DNA of 64,000 nucleotides, taken from the NCBI GenBank assembly GCA_963691815.1, contig OY829652.1, forward strand, positions 19,619,986-19,683,985. Direction: 5' to 3'. The notes under the pieces are model-generated. The model saw only the letters and a list, made by a program, of their open reading frames with translations. It searched no databases and was not told where the DNA came from. Every line of letters begins with the position of its first letter. The stretch's first letter is position 1. Positions 28,140 through 41,510 of this stretch are shown one piece after another. The position numbers were made by a program, and so were the translations under genes. This DNA is from Echiichthys vipera. Lineage: Eukaryota > Chordata > Actinopteri > Perciformes > Trachinidae.

Positions 28140-28616
28140 AGTAGGCACCTGATTAGACGATTTTCTGCCAGAGAGGCTCTTGACCTTTTATTTCAAACTG
28201 ATGAAGAGGGGATTGAAGTTGAACCAGAAAAAGAGGAGGATGTCTCAGATATAGAAGACAACATCGATTCTGATTTTGATCCAGACCATTGTGAGACCGA
28301 CCAGTCAACAGATGGTGAGGAATAGGCACCTGAGGAAGAAACACCTGGGAAAGAGGCAACTGAGGAAGTGACACCTGGGGTGACATTCCAGTCCAAGGAT
28401 GGCAACTTGCTCTGGTATTCATCCACCCAGGACAGAGGAGGCAGAGAAAGAGTCGAAAATATTGTAATGATGACACCTGGGCCAGCACGGTATGCAACAT
28501 CTCATATGGTCCAGCTCTGTCTATTCTTTGTATATTCACTGCAGTTATTCATGAAAACCTTAAGCTTAAAAGGGAGTTACATAAAATTTGGTGATGATCA
28601 ATGGTTTTTGTGTTGA
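28140..28616 (+). pseudogene. piggyBac-like transposase N-terminal fragment, broken
   Basis: In one + frame: RRFSAREALDLLFQ, an acidic tract (EEDVSDIEDNIDSDFDPDH), an in-frame TAG at 28323, then FQSKDGNLLWYSS, GRERVENIVMMTPGPARYA and a poorly matching tail to the stop at 28616. The acidic N-terminus followed by SKDG.hxWxS and TPGPxRYA is the usual start of fish PGBD-type piggyBac transposases. The DDD catalytic core is absent. The Harbinger copy ends just upstream (28135), so it probably inserted next to or into this piggyBac copy. Confidence 0.7.
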
Positions 28617-31600
28617 TGTAAGAGCAGTGAAAACAGGCCAGGGAGAAATGAACACATCACAAAGGATAATAAGTTGAAGGAACCCCAGGACCAAGTAGGG
28701 AGCGTGGAATGGTCGCGTGAGAGGTGTCAGTTTACCTCCTGGGCACTGCCAAGGTACTCTTGAGCAGAGTAAAGAACCTCCAACTGCTCAAGGCACCTGG
28801 CCATGGGCAGCCCCTCACTCTGACATCTCCCCATTCAATGCATATGAATATGTCCTGTTTATTTGTGTGTGTATTTCAGGCCTCTGTGTGTGTGTGAGAG
28901 ATGTGTATAACAGACTGAAAAAAAAATTGTCTTGCATATACTTAATGTACCCTTAACTAAGAGGCTGGAAGGGAGGAATGCAAATGGATTTTTTATTGTG
29001 TCATACATACTTAATGTCATAATTGAATCAAAAAGCATTTGCCCACAGTTGTCCCATTTTTTTGCATACTTACCTCAACTTAACCAAACTGCCACCTAAT
29101 ATTGGACAGGCTACATAGCTGGTGTTTGAGGCATTGCATCATTTGAAAGCAGAAGACAGGCTGTCTCAGAGAAAGTTTCAAGGACATGAGCTGCCAGTTT
29201 TTCATTTTAATGTTACTCTGCAGGCTGAGTCATACAGTCTTTCCCGTTTCCTTCTCTCTCCTTTATCTGTCCCTCTGGGATGTGTAGGAGCTGATTACAG
29301 GCTAATCAGATGTTTAGAGTTGTTTCTCATTTTTAGCAGCTGAGTAAAGGCATGCCAAATGTGTGGTACAGGAGGGAAGAGTGAGTGAGTGAGTCGGAGA
29401 GACAGAGATGTAGAGTGGTGGCAAGCGAGGCTTTAGTCATACAGTCAGTTTGCCAGGAAAATTAAAACAATTCTAAAAGATGCCAACAGGAACAGGGAGA
29501 GGGGTATGCTGTGCTGTGAAGCAGGAGCAAATTGCTTTTCTTCCTCTTAATTACAAGGTTATGGTTTTCAACTGATGCAAAGAGGTGCTATTATGCACCT
29601 TATTTATGATAATAACTTTTTTGTCCTGTGTTGTTGTTACTCACGCTTGCTAATTTATGAAAATAATGTTACACTCAGTGAGGAGAGCACACTGGTGTAA
29701 CTGTGTGTATGTGCAGATATACCCTTGTAGCTGGTGTATTCATTTGTCAAAGGAGTGTCCTTGCGTATTCCTCTCTGTTCCTGCCAAATATTGACAATGC
29801 AAGCCTTTCATTTTCATCTTTGATTTCCAGCCCGTCTTCTCTCTGCGCTCGCTCCTCTGTTGCTGTTAAGTCGACACAGTGGGTCTTTGTTCAGCGTACT
29901 CATCGGACTGTCTGCAGTTGTTGAGTGGAGTTGGCAGATAGCCTCCTCTAGACTTTACCTGGCTCACAGCAAACAATAGTCTGGGCTGAAAAGAGCAGTG
30001 AGAGCCTTTGAGGCTTTTTGACGTTGTGTAAAAGGTAGATCAAATGTGAGTGAGTGTGTTTTAGTCACGCTCATGCCCTGATTCAAGCTGATTCAAGATG
30101 GGACACTGGATCAGTTAATGCAACAGGAAGACAGGTAGAGCAAAGAGACTGTCCTCTCTGGTGCTGCAACCCATGGAGACATGCAAAGAGAAAATCACAG
30201 TACAAAGTAAAATGTAATTAAAGAAAAATAAAGTGGCTTTTGTTATTCGTTTATTCATCCATACTGTTGCAGGATTATTTCTCTCTGTGACATCCATTCT
30301 CTACGTTTGGAATCAAATCCGATTTGTTACTTTATGCATAACTTATCTATGATTGAGGCTGTTGGCTGTTAATGTTAGCTGTTTTTGTGTGTTCCTATAA
30401 GCTACTCCCTGCCCACCCATATACTGAAGCAGCATTGTTTAGTACTGGTGTTTTTTCATTTCATTTGGAGCATGTTGTGGAATAATCTGATCACAATTGT
30501 TCTGGTTCGGATCAAAATTCAATCTACTGCCTTGATTGTATAGCAAATTTATTCTGAAAACTGTTACAAATGCCTGGAGAACAATGTGACGCAAAGCCAA
30601 GTTCAAGTTCAACAATGTTCTGACAGTTTAATGAAACACACACGATTATATACAAATGTTTAGTTCAGTTCTATGAAGAATGGGGCGCCAACGGAAAGGA
30701 TGAGGTGGGTCAAGGTTATTTCACAGATAACTGGAGTGGGAGTCAAACAGAGACACAATTTATGACACAAATTCTGGTTCTTTTCACAGAACAGTTAAAA
30801 CAGAACCTACTCACTGTATAATTCACTCTGTTGTAAAAATGGACGGTGTCTGTTCTGCAGCCTTTTATTTTTTTTAACTCTCGCAAACAACTATACATCA
30901 AACTTGAGATTTATTCTTGCCCAGACATCAGAGCGAGAACAAGAAAACTTTTTCATCATAAAATATAATCCAGTTACACCAAAATCAGTTTTAGTGCCAG
31001 GAGATAATACCAGCTGGCTAAAGTTACATGAAGTGAGTTGTATTAAGAGGCGATGGGGTGTGGAGTGAGCATGACAGAAGCACCATTCTCCCTATTAAAG
31101 GTCAGTATGCCATCAAAATGATTTTGAAGTTATTTATTTATTATAAGGTGAAATAGTTGCACAATATTGCTTTAAGGTCAGGCTTGGCTTTTAGATGCAT
31201 GTTGAGGATGAACGATGACAGAAAAGAGATTTTTACCACATGTGAAGATGTTTTGCAACATTTTTGCCATGATTGCCAATTTAAAGCCCTCAGCCTTTCC
31301 ATAATCATGCATATGCACATCCAACACTGTACATAAACCATCACACACTCCAGTTCACACCTTCTTTTACAACCTTTTTTTTCCAAGATCACATACTTTC
31401 CCCACCAGCATGTACACAAAGACAAACCTGACTGAAATTCTGACAGATGATTGATGTGACAGGCACCAGCATTTGCTTTCCCCTTTCTCAGTGCTGTCAC
31501 ATTTATTTCCCCTGTATAGACCTGCTGCACTGTGCTGATATAGAGCAGAAAAACGAACAGGTGTGACATGGGTAATTTGTCCACAAGGCCTGGAGCAGTG

Positions 31601-31723
31601 GTTGGCCAAAACTGGGAGGCTCAGCTCAGTTTAAAGTTGAAATCTAGCCCAGAGCAGCTGACTGAGGACTTTGTAGGCCACCCGAAGGAGTCCTTTTTCA
31701 AGCACAATGGCTTCAAAGCCAAA

Positions 31724-31726
<3 letters not shown>

Positions 31727-31808
<82 letters not shown>
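31727..31808 (+). repeat. (TC)n microsatellite
   Basis: 41 uninterrupted TC units, the only long TC run in the window. Confidence 0.98.
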
Positions 31809-31811
<3 letters not shown>

Positions 31812-32340
31812 TTCTTACTTGGTCTCTAAACATATAAGAGAGACCGAATTTTCAATGTGCCGTTTATTTTCCCGGATGAAAAGGGATGCAGATTTTTTTA
31901 ACCTCTGACTCATATTACAGATAAATGCCCCACTTCACTGTAGCTCAATACATGTGTTCAAAGTGAAATCCAGTGGTTGTTTCTTCCTCTCTGCCATGTC
32001 AGTGGGAGGCGAGTCAAGGTCTTATGCAGACAACTGGCACCAGATTCATGCAATGAGTTGGTTCACTTCTGGTTCATGGCACTTTTGGAGAAGGTCTCCA
32101 GGTGAAATAAAAAGGAAAAAGTTACAAAAAGAAGTCTTTTTATGTGAGGTTATAACCCTGTTGTAGCCACTGATGTGAGCAGTTTACCCAACTATTGCCA
32201 GATGACTTTTGTTCTGCCTTGCATCCGCTTTGACTCCGCCTAGCTCCACTCAACCATTTGGGATTGCTCCATTGCACAGGGATTTCAGGGTCTGCAAAAA
32301 ATGGTCAGGCCAATCAGGACCGCCGGGCGAGGTTTTATAG

Positions 32341-32480
32341 ATGGGACGTAGCGGAGAAGCGACTGTTTGTGATTCAGACAACAATGGCGTCAACATCAAT
32401 GCTGCTATTTCATCCGTGTTGTCCAATCTAGTGAATATTTCTTCTTTAAAAGAACACCAGAGAACAGCTCTGAAGGCTTT
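32341..32480 (+). pseudogene. RecQ/SF2-helicase-like N-terminal fragment (tentative)
   Basis: The + frame includes INAAISSVLSNLVNISSLKE followed by HQRTALKALVGG. This resembles the motif 0 region (L.xxQRxALxAhhxGxD) that precedes the Walker A of RecQ-like helicases often found in repeated fish sequences. The expected FALLPTGFGKS is not present in frame. I treat it as a decayed fragment; it could be coincidence. Confidence 0.3.
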
Positions 32481-32904
32481 AGTTGGTGGAAATTGTTTTC
32501 GCCCGTCTCTCTCATCAGCGTCACAGGTTGGTTTCAATTGTGGGTGGGTGTAGTAACACGTCAATAAAGATGACGGACAAGATCCTTGGACATATACTAG
32601 GATTTTTGATAAGGTTCAGCCTCCTGAAATGTCTTTGCTATGGAGCGATCCCAGATGAATGAGTGAAGTAAGGTGGCATGAAATTTATCTGGCAAGAGTC
32701 AGGTTAGTGCGCAGTGAGACTGAACTGAAAGTTGAGGGCCCAAAAACCCTATCTTGCAAGGTAGCTGGATGTCTCGCGATATCACGAGATTGCACTGAGA
32801 ATCGCTTGATCACATATCACACGAAAATCCATCTTGTGAGGCTTCAAATAATGAAGCAAATGAAACAACCAATCATTGTCCTCTGATGAGGTACTAGTTG
32901 TTGA

Positions 32905-32905
32905 G

Positions 32906-32955
<50 letters not shown>
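32905..32955 (+). repeat. Compound (GT)n(TA)n microsatellite
   Basis: Eight GT units followed by about 17 TA units. Confidence 0.97.
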
Positions 32956-32959
<4 letters not shown>

Positions 32960-35900
32960 TGTATATATGGGCAATTTTGCACACAGTGGCAGCGAAAACC
33001 TTCCTTTTAACAGGCAAGAACGTTGTACAGACAACAGACAATACTGGAGGACTCTGACTGGCACCTCAGATGACACCACTAGAGAAGAAATAGAGCTGAG
33101 AACAGACCGGGGCGGAGTCAGCAATTGAAAGTGGGGAGAATTCATTTTCACTGCACACTTATTCACAGTTCCAGTCTCCCTGCCTTATCTCCATTCTCGA
33201 TCCCTACCTCACTCTCCCTGCACTGCACCCCTCCCTCTTTTTCCTCCTCCTTTACGAGCTGTGAATTTGGATGAAGTGTACAGTTATAAGGGCCAAACAC
33301 AATCGGTACAACCCTTATACTTTTACTTTGCACATGTCTTGAATGATGTCCTTATATCTATTGCTAACACACACACACTAAGCAGCTCTCCAAAAACACT
33401 ATTATCAATGCCTCTGTGTCATCTTCTTTCTCTAAGTAAGTTAGACTGCAATCACTGGCAGATCTTGCTGGCAGGAGGGAGAGAAGTGACAGAGAGACAG
33501 ATAAAGATAGCAAGATGAAGTAAGAGCCAACAGAAATTGAGGAGGACATAAAGAACAAGAAAGAAAGGCAGAAACAAGTGGAAGAGAAGAGGTTAGTGTG
33601 AGACGTGCATTACAGGTTTTCCTGTAATATGCTGTCATTGCCATCCAAGTGTATGAGTGTTCATGTCGAAGTTGCAGTGCACTGCAGAAAACTGAAAATG
33701 GGGAACACCGACACTTGAAAAAGCATGACTAAGCTCTTATGTGGGCGGCGCTGGTGGTGTGTGTGTGTGTGTGGCTTGTTTCTGTTGAGGGGGGTATACT
33801 GCAAGTGAGAGAAAATAGAGTTTGCATTAAAATAAGTGTTGCGTAACTTGAATTCAGCGAGTTTTTTCAAGTGACCAAACAGAGAAGAGGTATGTGACCT
33901 TCTCTACTCTTTATACACACATACTTACACCCATTTAAATAATCAAATTGGATGCATGTCCCTTGACCTCCGACAGTGTGAATCATTATGCTTTAAAGCC
34001 CCATAGAAACACCTGGGATCTCATGTTGCAGCTGGTTTTTTTTACACTGATTTTGTCTTATTATGCATCACTATCTATTCTTCACTGCTGGGCATTTTAA
34101 TCAGCCTAACTTTAGTCTGGCATCCAGCCTTTCCATTGCCCCCACCTGTATTATGTACCCTTAAACAACTCACAATCTGAAAATGAAGTGTTGTCTGCAA
34201 CACTCTGATACTGTATAGGTGTGTGGGTAATTTTATCACTCAAGGGATGGGTGTTCTTCACATTATTGCATTTAATTATTGAAGTAAGCCCAAAAGCAAA
34301 GTAAAATATATTATACAAGGATCAAACTTCAATATGTGCACTGGCATATTCCTTCCATATATCTTTATGTTATGTAAATCTCATTTTGACCCCCTCACAG
34401 CTCCCTGGAGGAGGGTCCAGGTGGAGAACCAATGCTTCACTACTCAAAACCAATTTACTTCTTAAAGTCAGTATATGCATGACCTGATCGGCCATCCCTA
34501 GATTGTTATGGCTGTTTTGTGAAACTTAATGATGTTCATTCAGGAAAGGGAGTTGATGGCATGAATATCCATCAACCCCCTAGAAACCCAACAGGCTCAG
34601 GCAAAAAACAGGCTCGGCTTGAAGGGAGAAATGGATGACTTCAGGGTATGCTTTGGGAGTTTTACATGGAGTCTAACCTCATACAGTATATTACCTACAG
34701 TATGTGAGTAAGGTCAGGTTAAAGTTGTAGTCCGTAAGATTTTCATCTAGTTAAATGTCTGTTAAGTTACCATCTATTAAAGATGTGAGTTAAAACAATG
34801 ATGATTGATCATATGATGAACCACTAATGAAAGTGCCTGTATTTTCTGCCTTGCGACAAATAAAATCTGAGTGTCTGTGGCGACTTTTCAGCGCTAAGAT
34901 AAAAATTAGCTTTTTAGTCCTTCCCCTTTTCTCTCTTAAGACCTCCTATCAGTGTGGAGCATGTGAAGGCATCACGCCTCATCACGCAGGTGAGCGATGC
35001 CAATCTACTGACGTCACACAGTCAACACAGTTTGGTTTCCAAAGGAACTCTGGGAGATGTGGTCCCAAAGACGCGCCTGCAATTACATCATACTGCCAAA
35101 GCGGCCGCTAGAAACAACATCTCTCAATTATTACGGATACATCTTTGAAGTTTCACTAATCACTATTTCTAATGTTACCAATGAGAATGTATAAAGATAA
35201 ATAAGCTTTTAGTGACAAATCCAGAGAATTTTGATTGACTCTACAGTTCCCCTCAACGCTACAGCCTACAACTTTGAAAGGTTAGTTTGGTCTCAGTGCT
35301 TTCATCAATTTACTTACCAGAAGCAGCAGATACACTACCTGCCCAGCACCAAATGGCTGACAGACAATGTTAGTTACTAGCTGGTGAACATAGTGAAGCA
35401 TTCACCATCTAAAGAGCCGGGTATTTCTCCAGAAATTGGTGAAGAACATAGCTAAAAGGAGTGTGCTGCTTCTATGTCTACCCTTCTTCTTTTAATCTGC
35501 TTCTTGTGACTTCTCCAACATTTTTATCTGGAGTGCCCTTTAAGAAAGGTTTCACTTCATGGTTAAAGGAACAACCGTGTTGAGTGTTGGTACGGGAACA
35601 ACACTTGCACACACTTACACACACCCGACCATCAATCTGACCTCCTCCTCAAGACTTTTGGCAATGTTATACATGCAACACATATTGTGTGCCGTTACTA
35701 CTTAAAATGGACGATAATTCAGATGACCACAAGACATTATCTAATAACAATAACAATATTGTAATTAATGACTCAATAATTAGTGTATCATCATAGTGCT
35801 TTGTGGGAATTCAGTACACAAACAAAAGGCGGAACAAACAACATAATGAATGATAGAAATCAAGTGAACCAAATTGAAAAGCATTTTAATAGTCAGCTCT

Positions 35901-36143
35901 GTGTGAAAAGTGCATTGTCCAATTAGAGGTCCATAATCAGTATTTATACTGTTAAACCAGAAAAAACTGCATTCAAAAGAGGACTCAAACAACTACAGTA
36001 CATGTATATTACTACTATTTAGATGAGGTGCCCCAACATATATTACTTAAGAAAAAAAAAACATAAGAGCAATAATCAGCATAGATTATGTGCAAAGAGT
36101 TGTCCTTTATTGTGGTCACTACTCATGCTCTTATCTTATCTTA

Positions 36144-37080
36144 TAGAATAGAATAGAATAGAATAGAATTACTTTAATGATCCCAGACTGGGAAATTATT
36201 TTGTGACAGCAGTAGTAGTGGGTCAGCAAATAAAAACTTAACATACATAACATAAATATAATACAATATATAGATAGTGTATATATACAGTGCACAGTGT
36301 GCTATAAACAATAAACAATAATAATATATACAACAAAATATGCAAAATATACTATAACAATAATAATATATACAAAAGAAGAAAAAAAACAGTAGAGAGA
36401 CCAAAGTTCTCTGTCAGGCAGAGGTGAGAGAGTTATAAAAAGTGATGGATTGTGGCAGGAAAGATTTCCTGAATCTGTTGCTCCGACAGCGAAGCTGAAG
36501 CAGCCTTTTGGAGAAGGTGCCCCGCTGTCTGACCAGTGTGAGTTGGAGAGGGTGGAGAGGATTATCCATGATGGATAACATTTTTTTCAGTGTCCTCCTC
36601 TCCACCACAGCCTCCAGAGTGTCCTGTTTGCAGCCAATCGCAGAGCCAGCCTTCCTGATCAGTTTGTTGAGTCTGCTGGTGTCGCTGGCGCCGATGCTGC
36701 TTCCCCAACAAACCACAGCAAAGAAAAGTACACTGGCCACCACAGACTGATATAAGATCTCCAACATCTTGCTGCACACGTTGAAGGATCTCAGCTTCCT
36801 CAGGAAGTAAAGTCTGCTCATCCCCTTCTTGTAAACAGCTTCTGTGTTGGATCTCCAGTCCAGTCTGTGGTTGATGGTAACACCCAGGTACTTGTAATTC
36901 ACCACCCCCTCCACATCATTTCCCAGAATGCACAGATGTTGGAAAGCCTGAAATCTATCACCATCTCTCTGGTCTTGATGATGTTCAGCCGCAGGTGATT
37001 CTGTCCAGTCCACTTCACAAAGTTGTCTACCAGTGCCCTGTACTCCTCCCCCTATCTCTCTAAATAAGCTCTTTACACAG
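36144..37080 (-). mobile_element. LINE (Rex1/L2-like), 5'-truncated, with frameshift
   Basis: The minus strand encodes the C-terminal end of a fish non-LTR reverse transcriptase: NHLRLNIIKTREMVIDF (about 36960-37010), then in another frame NYKYLGVTINHRLDWRSNT, KGMSRLYFLRKLRSFNVC, VVCWGSSIGASDTSRLNKL and RFRKSFLPQSITFYN, ending near 36414. The last frame is open for more than 200 codons. The 3' end is marked by five TAGAA-type repeats at 36144-36168, next to the conserved ATGATCCCAGACTGGGAAAT-type 3' UTR (read on the + strand). A frameshift near 36930 and the 5' truncation make it dead on arrival. Confidence 0.8.
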
Positions 37081-37972
37081 ATTGTCTGTCTTTTTCTGTG
37101 AATCCTTCCCGCACTTGCTATTGACACAAAAACGCACACAAATACAAACAATGCAAGTGATAATTTTGCTCCTGATGTAAGTGGATTACGAGTGGGTGGC
37201 AAGCCTCTCACGCTCCCAGATCCCTTTGAGTTGTCTGAAAAAACTGAGGAACAAGGCTCAGATCAGAGTTAGAAAGAGCTCATCTGTCTCAACACATCCA
37301 CAACATCGACAGTGAAGCCCTGCTCTCAGATAAGAACTGTTAGCTGTCAAATTAATTATTTACATCTTTGATATGTATTGGTTAAGATTCCCTTTTTATC
37401 AAGTATCGTTTTCAGGGTTTTTGTAAAGTTTGTACTGCATTGGGTTTTTTTTATCATTCTGCACAGTTCTCTTATTGAATGAAATAGCAGTTCTCTGTAT
37501 AATTATATGTTTTAAGTACTTAAAAAAAATTGCACTTGCAATTGCCATTATATTATTTTCAACTTAAAAATGGATCATTTCAATTTGACTTTTTAAAAGA
37601 CCCTCATAGGTTGGTATTATAATACATATCTGGCTCTGACTGTCAGCCAGCCAAATCCAGGCTTTTCTGTGTCCTATAACATCAACCCCTTACAGAAACA
37701 TACACACGTATAAACACACATACACACACAACCCCTGACCAGGCTCTGATGCCAGCTATTGCAGTTCTGAGTAATCCCTAAGGGTGTAGCAATGCAGACC
37801 AGTGGAAAGACCAACATTGGGGTCACAGTGTGTGCCTCACTTTGTGCCACTGAAGCAAAAATCTGACAAATCCCTTTGCTGTTTTGAGAAATATTTGACC
37901 GTCTAAGCAAAATAAACAATTTACATATTTTAGTGTGTGCTTTACTTATTGCTTGTTTGCACCTGTGCGCAA

Positions 37973-38024
37973 GTGTGTGTGTGTGTGTGTGTGTGTGATT
38001 GTGTGTGTGTGTTTGTGTGTGTGT
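37973..38024 (+). repeat. (GT)n microsatellite, short and impure
   Basis: GT repeats with GATT and TT interruptions. Confidence 0.95.
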
Positions 38025-38545
38025 TTAAAGCGGATGTGTGTATTTGAAGCTAAATGAGGACGAGATGCGTGATCGTTCTGTTTGTGTACTTTTTGTTGAC
38101 TGATTTGTTTGGGCCTTCTCTGGTTTTCGGAGATAACCATGTATTACCGGATATGAATATTCCTAATGACTTTTTAATGTCTTCCTAATTGCTAATGGAC
38201 TGTCTCCATTTTTGCATACGGAGGAGGAACAGTGAATCTGACTCATTTAATGATTACCTTTTGAGCCTGCACTAAAGCAGACGGATCAATTACACTTTTT
38301 CAGAACTTCAACTGTTAGAAGAAACATAATAATCTGATATTTAACTCAACAGTATGCATATCCCCATTGTATTTGTCTTTCAGCAAAAGGAATATCCCAT
38401 ATGTCTGAAAGAGTTTCCCAGGATTTGAGCTTTAGAGTGAATCTCAGAGTTTATGTGGAATGAAAATTAACATTTAGAGGAAGATTTCATGGATGAAAAC
38501 AGGCTGGTTGGACTGCTCTGCTTATGTCCAGGCTTGAAACCCTGG

Positions 38546-38741
38546 TAGTGATGGCCAAATGAAGCTTCATGAACCATTCTGTTTATTTTCTGAGTCCACT
38601 AGATGGCGATCTCCTTTCAACAAAGGGTTCAAAGCACACTGAATTGCCATTCTATGAGTCTTTTTCTTTAAATGAAGACTGCCATCTAGTGGGGTCAACA
38701 AACAACTTATGCATCCATGAAGCTTTATTTGGACCTCACTA
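38546..38741. mobile_element. hAT-type MITE with perfect 8-bp target duplication
   Basis: A 196-bp palindromic element. Terminal inverted repeats of about 60 bp start TAGTGATGGCCAAATGAAGC on the left; the right end, reverse-complemented, reads TAGTGAGGTCCAAATAAAGC. Both arms contain CACTAGATGGC. The flanks are AACCCTGG at 38538-38545 and 38742-38749, identical over 8 bp. The 8-bp duplication is the hAT signature. It is non-coding and non-autonomous. Confidence 0.88.
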
Positions 38742-38999
38742 AACCCTGGTTAACAGAGAGAGGGTTTTGCTTCACTCTAAAATATGTTGCCGAGCATAAA
38801 ATGTCAGAACATAAGTAATATTAACTCACGTTTTTTGAAGTTCTGTCTGCTTCAGTTTTCCATATTTGTCATAGGAGGAGGGCCCAGTTCAGCTTAGCAC
38901 GTTAGTGTATGTGCTCGGAAAAGAAGCAGAGAGCATTCTCTGCTTTCACCTATAGTGAGGAGGAAGATGAGTCAGACTATGATACTGTTTTAGGCTTAT

Positions 39000-40140
39000 G
39001 CATTCTTCATATTGAGAGGCAAAGCTATTCGTGAACGGGCGTGCATCAATCAGAGAATGCAGTGGCCAGGAGGGTGTCCAGAGACATTTATTTGTGCGTG
39101 TTTGGACTCAACTGTGAGGAGAACATCAGAGACAGGATCTTGGTTGGCATTATGGGCAAAGGTCTTTCTCAGAGGCTGAAGATGGTCCTCAAACTCACCC
39201 TGGAGATGGCTGCACGGGAAGTAAGGCAGTCAGAAGAGATAAAAGCCCAAGTCAGCCAGCAAGGACGAGAGCAGGCTGCCACAATTCAGGAGGTGGAGCA
39301 TCAACTAGACAGTAGTGGTGCCCAACCGAAATGGCAGAGTGAACAACGTGACAGCTACAGCGAGCGCAGAAGGTGCCATCAGTGAGGGAAAACACAGCAT
39401 AGACATGAGGAGGATTGCCCCGCAAGAAGGTCTACCTGTTACAAATGTGGAAAAGGAAGACACTGGGAGAGAGTATGTCAAAGCAAACAAGTGATTGAGG
39501 ATGTGGAACAAAAAGAGGATTTTTATTGTATGGGCTCAGTTAACAGTACAACTGGCAACAATGATGATGATGAATGGATAGTCACATTGAACATTGGGGG
39601 TTTAACCGTTTAAAATTGACACAGGTGTTGATTGTAGTGTCATAAGTAAAACTATGTACAAAGCACTACAGAAGAGAAGAGTTCTACAGAGGCCTAAGAA
39701 GGTACTGAGTGGTCCAGGTGGAGGACTGAACAGTTTGGGATAGTTTTTCACTCAGACCAGCTACAAGCGTAGAACTTACACTATAAGACTCTATGTTATT
39801 AGAGGGCAGAACGTGAACAACCTACTTAATAGGCCAGCAGCTTTAGCTTTGGGGCTAGTGAAGCGAGTGCACAAGGTTCACAGTAGTGAAAAGAAGTTCA
39901 GCCTGCTGAAAGCAGCCTATGAAGATAGTGTTACAGGACAATGCACCGCCGTACGCAGTCTGCACTCCACGCAGAGTGCCCATCCCCCTCCCGGGTGCAG
40001 TAAAATTAGTTGGTCCTGATGGAGGCCAAAAACATCATAGAAGCTGTGACCAGCTGGTGCCTGTCCCAAAAAAGTCTGGACAAGCACGCATCTGTGTCTA
40101 CCTGAATAAGCTTAATAAAGCTGTGAAAAGGGAGTGATTC
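39000..40140 (+). mobile_element. Ty3/gypsy retrotransposon, gag-pol fragment, decayed
   Basis: The + strand carries gag-like coding (39041-39385), a CCHC zinc knuckle CYKCGKGRHWERVC (about 39438-39480), a protease-like KIDTGVDCSVIS (about 39611-39650, after a frame change) and an RT start with PRRVPIPLPGAVK (about 39969-40005) and VPVPKKSGQARICVYLNKLN (about 40052-40113). Order and motifs are those of Ty3/gypsy elements. There are several stops and frame changes, and the RT catalytic YVDD region and integrase are not seen. No intact gene remains. Confidence 0.78.
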
Positions 40141-41278
40141 ATCTTACTGACGTCGGAAGAAAGGACATCTCAGCTCACCAGTGCAACGGGTAGACAGTGC
40201 TACGTTGCACTGGTGAGGATCAGCGTCCCTGCATCACCCAAGAAAATGGACTGCATTTGGAAAGGGACAGCATTCTCATTGACCCCCATGTTAAACAGGC
40301 CGATTTTCACAGCATAATTAAACCTACTCAGGACTTGTTTACAAAAAAACATTCTAGTCTGTATGTTTAAGTCATATCTCCATGACAACACTTAGGAGGG
40401 TGAATATTTTTGTAACAGGCTAGTTTTTATTTTATTGGAGGTTAAAGTTTATGAATAATTAGGGGCACGGCCTCTTGAGAGACAGTTAGCCTCTGGCCCT
40501 CACTTCTCCTCGAAAGCTAGTTGTCACGATTAGCATGCTAACTCCGTCTTCTTGACCTGGACTGAGGTAATTTGTGTGGTGGTGTTTCCATAAGTGACAA
40601 GATGATTTGCTCTTTGATCAACTGTACAAACAGATGGTTTAGGAGCCCACCGTGTTAACGTTAGCTTTGTTATGCTAATTAAATAGCAGCACTTGCACCA
40701 TGACTTGCAGTACAGCCTGCTATCTATGACACATACACTAGATGCTAATCTGGAGCAGCGGGAGCATTCAGTCCATGAGGGTCGGTGTTTTACAGTCTAT
40801 GAGCACAGTACTGTGTGGAATATCAGTTTAAATCAGGGATCATAAATGCTGCCTGCCCTTTACTCCCGAAGCCGGTGTAATCTCCACTAGAGACACGGGA
40901 GTGCCTGCATTTGACTCGCAGAGGCGTGTTTTTTGTCTTTTATTTCATATCATAGCCGGTGTAGTCTCTGCTAGAGACATCGGACTCCCACTCCTGTTTA
41001 TCTAGCAACATATTGAAAAAAAGAACTATGAACTAGTAAATTTTTGGAACTGTGAACAAAATTTTGTTATATGACCTATGAACTGAACTAGTTCATCTTA
41101 AAATATGTGAACTGAACTTTGAAATAGATCATTTAGAAAGCGAACTTCCCCAACACTGCCAGTAGGTAAGTCTTTCAAAACACTCTTTTAATAAACTCCG
41201 GGCCCAATAACTACATTATTGGTTCTTCGGTTAATGTGTAAGGACTCTTGTGTTATGGTTTAGGGATTGTTGCAGTAT

Positions 41279-41510
41279 CCAAAAGGGGGAGATGTCATAG
41301 GAGGACTACACCAGAGGCACTAAGTAGTCAGTGAGATGTAGGGAGGAACTGGACTTCAAGGGGGAGTTAAGGGGTGGCGGTTGAACGCATTTCCGTTGCA
41401 TCATCTTGGATGCCTGCTTATAATCTGGCACTTGATCACTATGTTTTTACAGAGGATGACACCCTGAAACATCCTGAACACAGCAAGATTAGAAAATACA
41501 GATACAGACA
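41279..41510 (+). mobile_element. Probable Ty3/gypsy 3' polypurine tract and LTR
   Basis: AAAAGGGGGAGA (about 41280-41291) followed by TGTCATAGGAGGAC looks like a polypurine tract and LTR start of a fish gypsy element. The following 200 bp lacks coding. A matching start TGTCATAGGAGG lies at about 38868, upstream of the gag fragment, but the two stretches diverge beyond that. I infer the 3' end of the element at 39000-40140, with unrelated repeats filling 40440-41160. Confidence 0.4.

Noticed and set aside
30581..30760. Primer-binding-site-like GGGGCGCCAACGGAAAGG
   Set aside because: No LTR on either side and no gag or pol coding nearby.
36508..36750. + strand frame opposite the LINE
   Set aside because: Antisense to the conserved reverse-transcriptase frame on the minus strand.
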